A stretch of DNA of 64,000 nucleotides from Epiperipatus broadwayi. Taxonomy: Eukaryota; Onychophora; Udeonychophora; Euonychophora; Peripatidae. How positions within the stretch are numbered: position 1 is the first letter of the stretch; each line of letters opens with the position of its first letter. Location: contig JAQFVV010012499.1 of assembly GCA_028023455.1 (NCBI GenBank), positions 434,001 to 498,000 of the forward strand. The letters run 5' to 3'. Position numbers and translations under genes: made by a program. The notes beneath the pieces were generated by a model. That model was not told where the DNA came from. It did no database searches and was given only the letters and a program-made list of their open reading frames with translations. Positions 50,278 to 62,600 of the stretch are shown here, one piece after another.

Positions 50278-50579
50278 CTAAATAAATAAATTATTTGTAA
50301 CCTAGAAATTACAGTCACCTGTGAGTGATTAAAATGCTATATATGAACCGGAAGTGCCTAAATATTAAATTATCACCTACATGTGGTATGCATATATGTA
50401 AGAAACCCAATAATTTGTAACTTGAAACTTAATATCACCTGCAAGTGATTTTATCTACCTCCTATATATGTAAACCAAGTTATGTAAAACTCAGCCATAA
50501 AGAATTATATATCTAAAACCATCACTTGCGTGTGAACCCAAATTTAATATAAACTATCCCTTAATCACTTGCGTGTAAG
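50216..50579. repeat. six-fold repeated short palindrome, ATCACCTGCGAGTGAT type
   Basis: The 16-mer ATCACCTGCGAGTGAT (50216) recurs in variant form at 50314, 50372, 50434, 50521 and 50564. The first, second and fourth copies keep palindromic arms (ATCAC/GTGAT or one change); the last two keep ATCACTTGCGTGT. Flanking phrases such as AATTTGTAACYTGAAA precede two copies, so this is probably a degraded tandem repeat with a unit of very roughly 60-100 bp. A long (AT)n tract sits after the first copy. Confidence 0.65.
50238..50276. repeat. (AT)n microsatellite, about 39 bp
   Basis: Perfect alternating AT. Confidence 0.97.
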
Positions 50580-51554
50580 ACCAACCATCTAACTACTGTA
50601 ATTTTGTTTTATTTATTATTTCAATATTTTAACTTTCATTAAAATGGTTTTAAATTTAACTTTGCTTCATGTCTTAGTCTTGCTCACCGACTCATAATTA
50701 TTTATCATTTAGTAATTATTTTATTATTGGTTGTTGAAAATCATTCCATTGTTTAAAAATCATATATTAGCCACATGATACCTATATGGCTATATTAGAT
50801 AGAATGCCAACTTTTTCCCAATCTTTTCCTCGACTGATGTGCTATTACTGGCATGTGAAGAAGGGAAATACTGCTATGGCCTCAACTGGGTCATCCGCAA
50901 GGTGGTAAATCTCTGAGCAATGGTAAAGGAACTAGGGTTAGGCCACCACCATAAACTGGTCAGCCTTGGGATGATTTACCGAAGTTCTAGATTTTGTTCC
51001 GCAAATGTACATATTTGATCATTACAACTGCATTATTCCAATCATCTGGTACATCTTTATTATTTAGAAAGGAGTTTGCAAAAAGGAGTTTGCAGAAAGG
51101 GGCTTGCTATAAACTGAAAGAAGACTCTTTGATTCCTCTTGGAGGCATTAAAGGAACTGATCAGGATAAATTCCTAATGTCCACTCCATACATCCTTGTC
51201 GTTGTAGCTGTTATTACTATGCGATTACTCATACAGTATACAAACATAGATGGGCTGCTCACCACATGCAGTGTGGTGAGTTTATTGGCTTTTTACCTCC
51301 GAGTTTAAGATGAAGAAACACCATGGTCTTTTCTCTCAGTTGCATGATAAGGCAGAATAAATGTTTGTGTAAATGATAAATATTTTTCCAATAGATATAT
51401 ACAATTTATGACAGACAAAACTAAATCATGGCCCTTATTCCCAGAAGGCTGTAAAGTCACGAATCACTGCAACAGTTGGTGGTCAAAGGCAGGAGATACT
51501 AAGAATCCCCTGATTGTGGATCTAGATGCCACTTGATGATGACTTTTATTTTAG
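50580..51554. other. intergenic DNA, no recognised gene
   Basis: The open frame 50994-51308 (104 codons) contains two hydrophobic stretches and matches nothing I know. The part from 50800 on is less AT-rich and may be a repeat or a 5' extension of the LINE copy that follows. Confidence 0.45.
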
Positions 51555-52925
51555 TACTTAGAACTCCAGATCACTTTCAAGTGAAGCAAGATTGCAAGAA
51601 TTAGAACAACTGTCTTATATTAAATGGGACATTGTTGGACTTTGTGAAGTTAGAAGAAAAAATAAAGAGGCAATTGATTTAAAAAGTGGACATGTTCTCT
51701 ATTCTAAAGATACAAATATTGGAAAAACAAGTGTAGTAGGATTCATTATAAATAAAAAGTGGAAGAACAACATTGTGGAGATTGATGGTGTGTCAGACAG
51801 AGTGACAAGATAAGTTATACAACTTAATAGCAAATACCAAATTCAGATAATTCAGGTTTATGCTCCAACAAGTTCTCATAGTAATGAAGTAGTAGAAGAT
51901 TTTTATATGGATGTACAAAAGGCTTTTGATCAGAGTAAACAACATTTTAAAATTGTTATGGGAGACTTTAATGCTAGAATTGGTAAACAAATGAAAGATG
52001 AAAGTCCTGTAGGTAATTTTGGTTATGGTAATAGAAATGAGAGATGACATAGACTTCTTGACTTTGCAGAAAAAGAAAAACTTTATAATATGAATTCTTT
52101 TTTTGAAAAAAATGTTAAAAGGAAATGGACATGGAATCATCCAAATGAAGGTAGAATAGAATTGTATTATATTTTGACTAACAGAAAATACATACTTCAA
52201 GATTGTAATGTTCTTAATAAATTTAACACAGGAAGTGATCATCAATTAGTAAGATGTAATATATATGCTAATGCAAAACTAGAGAGACAAAAAATATTAA
52301 AAAAATAATATTTACAGTTGATATTTCTAAACTTCGGAAACATTCTAATGAATTTAAATTAGAACTTACAAATCGTTTTCAAGTATTAGTAGATTTTGAA
52401 CATGATTCATATTTGAATGAAAATAATATGAAAATAAATGATAAACTTTTAAAAACTGCAACAAAGACAGCTGGAAGAAAAAAGCAGCAATTGACCAATA
52501 AAATTTCTACTGAGACTAGAGAATTTATGAAGAAAAGAAGGAATAGGAAGATATACAAAAATGATGCATTAAAAAGGATTGGATATCTCAAATTTTGTAA
52601 AATGGTGCAGGAAAGAGTTGAAAATGATATAAGAAAGTATAACTGTGAACTAACAAGAAAACCTGTAGAAGAGAATAAAAGACTCAAGAATGTAAAACAA
52701 CATTTTGGTATTGGGAGGAAATTTATATCAGCAATAAGAAAAAAAATGGAATTATAACTAAACAGACATATGACATCATCAAATGGGTAGAATACTTTTA
52801 TCAAGAATTATATAGTAATAAAGAACAAGTACCTCCTATATCTATTAGATCTTCTGAATTGCCCAGAATTTTAAATGAAAAAGTGAGACATGCAATTAAA
52901 TGTATGAAGAAAGGAATGCAAATTT
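51555..52925 (+). mobile_element. RTE-like LINE copy 3, endonuclease half only
   Basis: A mostly legible frame begins RSLSSEARLQELEQL near 51565 and reads KWDIVGLCEVRRK (APE domain start). It continues with QVYAPTSS, MGDFNARIGK near 51960 (catalytic Asp/Asn block), KRKWTWNHPNEG near 52120, DYILTNRKYI-like, and GSDHQLVR near 52230 (SDH, catalytic His). A linker frame at 52413-52757 follows, corresponding to the region between endonuclease and polymerase. Only a few stops occur (for example 51811 and 52045), so this copy is better kept than copy 1. Similarity ends near 52925, before the polymerase. A 3'-truncated copy is unusual for a LINE. Confidence 0.9.
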
Positions 52926-53244
52926 GTTGAATAACGTAGATATGTTAAATTTAAATAGATACAGGTACCTCATATGACTAAAAACTATCTAAGTTATTAT
53001 TTCTTATTAATATTATCAACATAAGTATTTATATATTATATATAACTTATGATAATTCATGTAAAAATCGGAAATATGCTTAAAGCGACTTACTTTTGTA
53101 ATAGTGTTTGTTTGAAGTGATATGTGTAGGTTCCCATAAACTTAGAAAAAATCTGTTTATAAATAAGTATTAAGAATAAGTGGTACTTAGAATTGATATA
53201 GTATTTATTTATTAGATCCTTTTTAGGTATCAATGAAATTGATG

Positions 53245-53290
<46 letters not shown>

Positions 53291-53639
53291 AGAGAGAGTA
53301 ATGTTCATCTTATTTAAATATTTCCGCTAAATAAAAATGTGATTTTCTCAGTGTATATTATATACTTAATTATTTATGAGAATAATGTTTAAAAAGAACA
53401 AATATAAAATAAATATATTTTAGATTAGGAAGAATTTTATATAATTGAAAAATAGTGATTAATCACCAAAGAAATGAAATTCCTATTATCTCGAATTATT
53501 TGGTTATTAGTGAATTATAAGTATTATAGGTTGTTTAGTCACATAATAGAGAGAGTCTTTATCAAAATAAATAAATATCAGATATTTTTATCTAAATGTG
53601 ATGTTTATAAATTATCTTGGAAGCCTTTGTAGTAGATTT
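52926..53639. other. AT-rich intergenic DNA, nothing recognised
   Basis: Contains the (AT)n tract at 53249-53287 and a short AG run after it. No gene is supported. Confidence 0.55.
53249..53287. repeat. (AT)n microsatellite, about 39 bp
   Basis: Perfect alternating AT, then a short AG tract. Confidence 0.97.
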
Positions 53640-53935
53640 ATGTATGTAAAAGTTGATTTATTGATTTACACAAGGTTACAAGAATTTTTACATGTTGTGG
53701 ATTAGTTACAAGCTTTTTACATAGCTTGGATTGCTTTGGGTACATGAGCAATCTATTGTTGTAGTTTTACATATGCAAAAGTTGATTTATTGGTTTACTG
53801 AGAACTAAAGGAATTGCTATAGTTACATTGACAATCTGCAGTTATAGGTTTACATATGTAAAAGTTGATTTATTGATTTACACAAGATTACATGAATTTT
53901 ACATGCTCTGGATTACTGTATTTACACATGTAAAC
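53640..53935. repeat. minisatellite upstream of the coiled-coil pseudogene
   Basis: The phrase GTAAAAGTTGATTTATTG (or GCAAAAG...) occurs at about 53645, 53767 and 53858, each followed by a TTACAY-rich segment. Intervals are uneven (roughly 120 and 90 bp). TTACATATGT-type palindromes occur at the unit joints. Confidence 0.65.
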
Positions 53936-53991
53936 TTAATTTGGTTTTATAAGTGAAGGGCTAATGATTTTCATGGAGTGGGGCAATTATG

Positions 53992-55490
53992 AGGTCTGCA
54001 GACACTGATATTAAATCAATGTCAGTTATTTTTGACTCTTTAGGGTACAAATTTTCTTTGGGTGATCAGTTTTTGTCCTTGTTTGATTGGGAAAGTGTTG
54101 GGTTCAGTAGGAGGCAAGTTTATGAGCTACATAGTGAGGGGCTGAAGAATGGAAATGTAAAGGAATGAGTGAGGAACCAACAGAGAATAGGGAAAAATAT
54201 CAAGAAAGTCACCAAAACTAGATTATTACATGAGAAGGAGTTGAAAAGCACAAACAGGAAAATAGGGGAACAGGAAGCAGCCCTACAAAATGAAATAAAC
54301 AAAATTGAGGGAATCAAAGAAAATAAACCAAAGGAACTGGATGACATTATGGAGAAAGGGAATGAACAGGAAATTTTAGAAACTGGAAAAAAATTAAAAA
54401 TCAGATACCAAGAAATAGAAATGAGACCAAAACCTAAAAAAGAAAAAATCATGGCAAGTTTAGGAACTACATAGTGAGGGGCTGAAGAATGGAAATGCAA
54501 AGGAATGAGTGAGGAACCAACAGAGAATAGGGGAAAAATATCACACCAAAACTAGATTATTACATGAGAAGGAGTTGAAGAGCACAAACAGCAAAATAGG
54601 GGAACAGAAAGCAGCCCTACAGAATTAAATAAACAAAATTGAGGGAATCAAAGAAAATAAACCAAAGAAACTGGATGATATTATGGAGACATTGCAAGAA
54701 GTCCAAGGAGAGATAAAGGAGGAGCAGAATAAGTTGGGAATGAATGAAGATGGTTTAGAGACTGAAGAGAAAAATGAACCTGATATTTCAGAAATGAAAT
54801 ATAAAGATAAGCAGAATAATTTGGAGGTGGAAGATGTAAATACACATAATAATTTAGAGTTTGAGAATAGAATTAAACAGAATTTGTTGAATATAAAAGA
54901 TAGATAGAGGTTAGAAATGAACCTGATGTTTTGGAGAAGGAAGAGACTGATAAACAGGATATCCTAGAGATGGATGGCAAAGATGAACAGACTAATTTGA
55001 GGTGAAGGAAGTCAGCAAAATGTTTCAAAGGTGAGGGAGATAGAGAAAGAGAACAGGGATATGGTCAATAGAAATGAACAAAATATTTTGGAAACAGAAG
55101 ATAGGGTGAAACAAGATGTTTTGAAGATAAGAGATAGATTCAAACAAAACATTTGGGAGATATAGGACAGAATTTATCAGAGTGTTTTGGTGATTGAAAA
55201 GTAGCAATGGACATTATGATTTAAATGTAGAGAATAGAAATAAATGGAATATTTTAGACTTGGGAGACCTTACTCTCATGATATTCTAAATGTAGAGAAC
55301 ATGAATGGACATGACATTCTAAATCTAGGAGATGGAGTGGAAACCAAAGATCTACGTTGTACTTTAGAGATGGGGAAGAGAGATGTACAAAATGTTTTGG
55401 AGATAGAAAATAGGGACAAACATAATGAGTCAGAATTAAGGAGAAGATTAGGGAATAGAGTTGAATGGGAGCAGAGGAAACAGCTTTAAA
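53992..55490 (+). pseudogene. broken coiled-coil coding region with 11-residue repeats
   Basis: One frame starts at ATG 53992 (MRSADTDIKSMSVIFDSLGY). It is interrupted by TGA at about 54166 and goes on to 54474 as a Lys/Glu-rich coiled-coil segment. A stretch of about 220 bp (54130-54355) is repeated at 54472-54684 with a small deletion. From about 54780 to 55490 the coding is an 11-residue (33-bp) repeat of the type N-x-L-E-x-E-D-R-x-K-Q. The clearest run is at 55075-55200, where successive units start EQNILETEDRV, then KQDVLKIRDRF. Stops and shifts break it into frames at 54169-54474, 54683-54907 and 55244-55489. It could be a decayed host gene or an element ORF1/gag-like protein. I recognise no family. 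Confidence 0.55.
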
Positions 55491-56262
55491 TGAAGGATAC
55501 AAACACCACCAGAAGTCGGGTTTAGCAGTAAGATTAGAAGATAGGGCTCATTGGAATCAATTAGTGGTCAAAGGAAATGTGATGTAAATGACACAGGAGC
55601 TTTAATAGAGTGAACAGTTAGGAAAAGGAGGAGAAAAAGAAATGAGTCTTGTATCTTCATGATGGAAAAAAAGTTATGGATTTGAACGCTGAGGCCAAGG
55701 AATAAATGCATCAGAGAATAGATAGGACTATGAAGATTACAAAAAAGTCTTCATGGGGAATGGCAATGCCCATAGTTTGAGTTGTAGACATACCCCCAAA
55801 TCCCAGTTAAACATGATCCTAGATCATTAGTAGATCTGCCACTTCCCAACAATATGTATACAGTAATAACCATTGCAGGGGCACAAACCTTAACTACATG
55901 TATTTGTTAAGAATATTAATTTTTTTGCATGTGTTTGTATTATATATATATATATATATATTAACCCTTACTGCATTTGTAGATTTTTTTGGATTCTATA
56001 GTAATCATAGTGGTGTCAGACAGTAAAATGTAATGAAGAGTATCCAGCCAAGATAAAATTAAAGTCATTTTGATTCATGACTCTTAGTGATTAAAAACTC
56101 ATGGTTGTATTCATAATTTCAAGTCTAGATCATTTTTTCTATTTTTTTTATAACTTTGGGGATATGAAATGGTACATTTCTATCCTCATATACATTTCAC
56201 CTGTTCTTTTCCCATGGTTTTATCTGTACCAGCTTTAAACCTTTCACAAGTGCACATAAAGT
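55491..56262. other. intergenic DNA, nothing recognised
   Basis: Possibly the decayed 3' continuation of the preceding coding region as far as about 55740. An (AT)n tract lies at 55940-55962. Confidence 0.45.
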
Positions 56263-56288
56263 CACTAACATAGTTATACATGTACCAC

Positions 56289-56333
<45 letters not shown>

Positions 56334-56356
56334 GTACATGTATAACTATGTTAGTG
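56263..56356. repeat. perfect 26-bp inverted repeat around (AT)n
   Basis: The arms are 56263-56288 (CACTAACATAGTTATACATG, then TACCAC) and the exact complement at 56331-56356. Between them is about 40 bp of (AT)n, so the whole block can form one long hairpin or cruciform. Confidence 0.93.
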
Positions 56357-56573
56357 TATATATATATATATATTCAGATAAACATCTGTAATATCTTAGA
56401 TATAGCTATATTACAGCAGGTTTTTTTTTATTTGAAATAATATATTTTAAATTCAAATTTTGCTTCTTTAAAAGAAACAATATATCATTTTAATATTAGA
56501 GTCACATGTATATAAGCATAGTTTACATACTTCCATGATAAACATATAGCACAATCGTATTAAGTTATTTCTT

Positions 56574-56679
56574 ATAATTCTAAACTTTAACTTAGAATTA
56601 TTGTAAACAAGAATAATGTCACATGCATAATTCTAAACTTTAACTTAGAATTATTGTAAACAAGAATCATGCCACATGC
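56574..56679. repeat. tandem duplication of a 53-bp unit
   Basis: Units 56574-56626 and 56627-56679 differ at only two positions in my reading (AATAATGTC against AATCATGCC). It is recent. Confidence 0.9.
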
Positions 56680-59600
56680 ACCTGTATTATTATAGCATAA
56701 AATAAAAATCTAAAATTGTAATTTTGGCAATAATATTTTTCCAAAATATATTTTCTTTTAAACAAGATCTATTCAACTGTAATTATTGCTAGGTCTTGAG
56801 GGATTTGAAGTGAACAAATTTAGTCTCTAACATCCTGTTAAAAATTAAAACAAAGGGTTAAATAACTTTAGTAAATTAAAATTTATATCATAAAAAGTGT
56901 TAATGGATTCTCTCACAGCAAATAATTTTATTGACAGAAATATCATCTGATCTTGACATCTTATAAATAAACCATATATTATACATCAATATTCTGTATA
57001 TTTTAAAAAGTGCTGCCACCAGAACCCATACCAGTTGTAACTTTGATATGTCCGAATGGGTGGGTAAGATTTTCTGTTTCCTTGCCAGGAAAATGGTGGT
57101 CTCTAGTCCCATCCTATGTGCTGACTTGTGTGTTATCATAATCATAGGAGTGGGAGACATCCTTTACAACAGCCTGCTGCCAAAACAACACTTAACTTAT
57201 GCTACCTATCTAACAATTGAGAGTGCTACTGCATCTGCCATCTGATGTGCCCAAGAAACTTGCTAGGAGAAGCTAGGTAACCAGACAGTTACTGCAGACC
57301 TCTGAAATTTACTTTTAATTCTTTAAACCTTGGCCTATTTAAGCTAGTTTATAATGTAAAATTGAACATTCTAAATTTCATTCTTTAAATTCTCATTTAA
57401 AGTAATATAGAACTTGTATAAATATTGCCTGAGACTATATCTGTAAACTTTAATTTTGCCTACTCTAAATTAAAATAACTATTACCTTTTGTTTATTTAA
57501 ATCTCTTTATTATTGCTATTATGCCTATATATTCTTTTATCTATTTCTTTAAAATTCATTTTAATATATATTATAATATGCCAAATATTTTGAAATATTG
57601 AGCACCTTAAATGTTGATAAAACTTTCAGCAAAGATATAATAATTGATATCTTTAGTAATATTTTAATAATGCTATTTAGGTTGTATGCATTCTGTTTCA
57701 AATTCCTATTATGCTGGAATAATAACTGATTGCTATGTACTTGTATTTAGATTTACCTTATATTAATATTTATTATGGTTTGCAATCAGAGTTATAAATT
57801 ATGACTTTTGAATATCTGTGACTGGCCTCAGATGTAGTACAAATGTATATTTATTAATTTATTACTCTTAAAATATACTTTCTTCTTACTAGTAAAACTG
57901 ATTAAAGATGCAGATTGAGTATATTAAACTAAATTAATAATATAGTTTTAGTCCACTAAGATAGCATGATTATTATGGCTATTTAAGACTTGGTTTCCAT
58001 TAGTTATACAGATAGAAGCTATCTGCTTTAGGCACACTCAATTTAAATATACATATTTGTATTTTACTTTATGCATTGCAGGTGTGTTTTTACAAAGTAT
58101 ATTTGTACATTGTCTTGCTGCATTTTTTAATGAGCTCACAGTGGAGGCCATTCACTTCACTTTGTTTGGGTAAGGCTATTTTTATTACAACTGGGTCACA
58201 AGAATCCAGAGCCATTTATAAAGCCTATCCAAGTTTTTGAGCTTGATATGTTCATATTTTAATTGTAGCAAGTGGACCGGTCTTAGGATACCATGCATTT
58301 TGATATGAAATCTCATGAATAAACTCACCTGCACTATAAACTTATTTCTTAATATTGAAGTCTGCACCATAGCATATATATATATATATATGTGTGTGTG
58401 TGTTGTTTTAAGGTAACCAGTTCTTTCCTTTTGTTGTTAGTAATTATTCAGAATTAATCTGAAACCAAATCTTGATTATTAAAGTAAAACTGCATCATCC
58501 TTGAGTTTTATTATATGCTCATATATATATATATATATAAACAGCAGTTATCATAGTGCTGTAATTAGCAATCTATATTAAGCTAGAATATTCACTTATA
58601 ATTTAGCAAACCATGATGTAAATGTTATTAATTGATATAGGCATAATTTCTTAACCACACACACACATCTCATCACACTATGTAATGTCTGTGTGCATTA
58701 ATCCATCTTTAGCATGTGTAATTATTGTTTTCATTTTATTATTGATTTGATTTATTAATAAATATATTAGCATATAAAAACGATTTACCCGCTACAGAAG
58801 AAGCTATAAGTATCAACCAAAAAAATCAATTTAGGCCTAGTATTTTCGAGATTTTCCCTCATATTCATGGCCAAAATAAGTTGTTGATATTGCTGTGATG
58901 TTATAAACTAATAAAATATGCAAATGCGAATGCAAATTAATTTGTCCATTTTCTCGAAATAGAAAAACATGTATTGCATCTATTTATGGCATTGACATCA
59001 CTGACAATAAAATATGCCTCCTTGATTTTTCTTTTGCAATCATTGGCTTTGGAACATACTATCTTGGGGTTGCAGGGTTCAAACACATGGCCAGCCTGCT
59101 TCTCATATTAAAAATTAACTCCTTCCCATTTTGTTGCTCGTGATTCAATTCAAATTCTAGTTCATTTATTTATTACCTTTGATATTTTGTGTGCATTATA
59201 GTTTATTTATAGTTTAAGTGTTAAATTTACCTTCAAGTTAGTGAGTATTAGTCCATCTAAATCCTCTAGTTAGTCACTATTTAGTTAGTTTTTGGATCTT
59301 ATGTCTCTACCTGTTCAATGTTAGCTCACAGATTAAATTAAGATCCATGTGTAACCTCAGAAATATTATTCAAAAGGTGTTAACCCTTAAACTGCTAATT
59401 ATATTATTGGTTGTATGAGGTAAAAATCAAATCTTTTAATTGGCCAACTCACAAACTGAAGACAAAGCCTATTGTTAAAACATATTCGCCTATAATATTA
59501 AATTCAACTCAGATACATTTATAAAAAGTATATTACTAATTTTTCAGGTTATGAAAGAGAACGAAAGTTCTTTCAAAAATAAATTGCTATTTATTTATTA

Positions 59601-62600
59601 TAAAATATATTCAATTTCGGCAAATATAAAGCGAATGTCTAAACAAAAATAAGTGCTGACACAAACACTTTTTTTCAATTTTACGTTATGGAAAAGTAAA
59701 GATTTCTTTTTGCTAAATCTTAAATATTTTTACTAAAATCTTCAATATTTTTCGAAAATAATTTTGTTTTTTTAGTATATTTTTTAAAAAACTATTTTAA
59801 TTTCTCAAATTATATTTTTTTAATACTTAAATTACATTCAAAATGAAAATCTCAGCGTTTTTCTTTATTTTCTTTGATCAGGCGGTTTCTTTGTTCTTTC
59901 CAGACAATCAGAATGTCTTTTTCAGCTGAGAGCCGGCTGACAGCCAATCACCAACAAGGTTCTTCTTTGTTTAGTTTTAAATGCGGTTTTTTTTATTTTT
60001 TACTTGTAAAATAATTCGGAAGAGGGCACCATTTTACAGAACTTTTAAAAACCTAATCAATAACTGTCAAACGAATATTCTACCATTAAAACTAGCAGAA
60101 TTAGAGTGATGTCAGATGTCGACGAGAGGCCTCATAAGAGGCGGGAAAAGGGTTAAGCCATAGAACACTGGTAAATGGGTTAAAGCTTGGTCAGACTTGG
60201 GATCTAACCATCCAATTTCAATTGACTTTAGTGTATTTTACCTGGATTTTGGGTTTTGTTATGTGAATGTAGAAATCTTATTTTTACATAGGTTTTTTTT
60301 TCTTTGATTATTATTGTAATTCTTATATGAATGTGAATAAAATCTGAACTTACTATTTATTAATTAAATTGACTTTGTATTTTTTAAAGACTACATCACT
60401 TATCAAAAAGGTCATGGGTTATGTTATACTATTGTGCTTAATTTTATCACTACATGTAGTTTGTGTTGAGAGTATATAATATTCAGATACTTTAGAATTT
60501 TTAATGAATAGTTACATTACTGAACATTAAGAAGATTAAGTTATTTGAATAGGTTATTTGTATTCTTTTTACCATACAAAATATGATTCCAATGCAATAA
60601 AATGTCCCTTTGTTTCTTGATTATATTTAGCTAGTATTTGAATCTCATTAGTACATTTATGATATTTAGCTTTGAAATGAAAAATCATAACTTAGAATTA
60701 TTAAGCTGAAATTCATCCCATTCTTTATCATTAAAATTTTGGTTTGCCATTTCATGAAGTGTAATAAGTAAAAGTTCACCAACCCCATGTATTATATATA
60801 TATATATATCAACTATAAGTATGAAGTCTATTTAAAGTACAATATAATTTTGCATTTTTATTTACTGTGCCAATATTTAAAAAGTTAAAAATGTTAGAGA
60901 TATTTTTATATATAGATTAAATGCTTTTATTCACCATGCATTAAAAAAAAAAATAATTGTTTCTTCACCCACAATTGGAATTTTAAGATTATAACTTTAA
61001 ATAAAAGCATGGTGGAAGGTCCAGAAATGAATTAAGGCAATTCCTATATTTTATAACATAGGATTGACTTAATTAATTTCTGAATCCCACCCTCTTGCTT
61101 TTTATTTCAAGTTAACCTTTTTATGTTTAAGCCCACACAATGCAGGCAATGATTTTCAAATTATAAACATCCGGGTTAAAGTTAAGATTAACAGAAATCT
61201 ACACTGGCTACACATGTGCTTTTTAGATTTTCATTTGCAGCTCCCTCTCTACTTTCCAAAAAGGTAAGTCTTATTTTTCTATGATAAAAAAACAAAAATT
61301 TTATGATAATTTTTGTGATCAAATAGATTTTTTTTTTTTTTGTCTTTCTCTTATTTTTTCCACAGTTACTGGAGAAGAGTTCAGCATGTAAAAAATATAA
61401 CTGACAATTAGTTTTATTTTTTCCATTGTATTTTGAAGAAAACGTTATGGAGGCTTACTGGCAAGTTTTTTTTTTTCTATATTTTTTTAATTATTATTTT
61501 TATATATGTTTTTTTAATTATTATTTCATTATATATTTTTTAATTATTGTTTTATATATATATTTGCTATAAAAAACAAAAAATGATTATTGAAAAAAAA
61601 AAGATTGTGCATATTTTTCTATAATGTGAACTTGGGTTGGATGGAGTATTTGAATTAATCAATATGAGACAAAAATAAATGTATTGTGAAAATATGATTT
61701 ACATTTTTCTATAATTTTTTGTCTGCATTTTAATAATAGTAAAAAATAGGCCAATGTTAAAAGTAACAGTTCTGTCAGTATATATATAACAAAAGTATCT
61801 CAAGCTTAACTCTATAATAAATTTAGTATTTCATTCACTTTTTTATTTTATTTTATTTTTTTATTTTATATATATAGTGACCAGTTTAGTAGTTTTTAAT
61901 AAATTACAAACTGTATTAAAGTTCTTTATTATAATATTCAAAATATACTAATAATTGATCAATATTATCTACTTGTTATCAGAGATGCCATATTCGTTGC
62001 CTACCCCTGTATGGAAAAAAAAAACATTTTGCAGGGCATTGCCTCGTGTAAGTCATATTACATATTATTTTCTTGGAAATTTAATGAGGAATGCAGCTAG
62101 CTTATTAATAAAATTGTAGTTTTATAATATAACCATGAAAAAATAGGAATTATGAAGTAGTATAAAAATAATTTTTTGAAATATTAAATTTTTTTAATTT
62201 TTTTTATAACTTTGAGTATCAATAGCTATATTTTTTCAGCTTCATTACATTCTTTGATGTTCTATGTACACAAAAATATATATTATGTGACTTTAGACTA
62301 ATATAAAGTTAAGTTATTATAAATTTGTGACTTAGCATAATATTTAAAATTTTCAATATGGGCGCTTTGAAAGTGAAAATATTAAATTTAGAAAACCTCA
62401 ATTGTGGTTGAAGGAATTTTTTTTTTTTGTTTTTAAAGCATAGTATATAAAAGCATTTTATATTTAAAAAATACCTCTATTATTTTTTATTTATATAATT
62501 GCTTGAAAAGTATCTTTTACTTTCTTATTAATTTGAGCCATCTTAACAATTGTTTTGTTGTTGTTGTTGGAAATAATAAAATAAATGACTGCTTTTAAAA

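Noticed and set aside
50216-50579. CRISPR-like regular repeats
   Set aside because: Spacing is irregular, repeats are imperfect and the DNA is eukaryotic.
59380-60160. Possible DNA transposon with TTAACCCTT ends
   Set aside because: Only about nine bases match as inverted ends, and there is no duplication or transposase.
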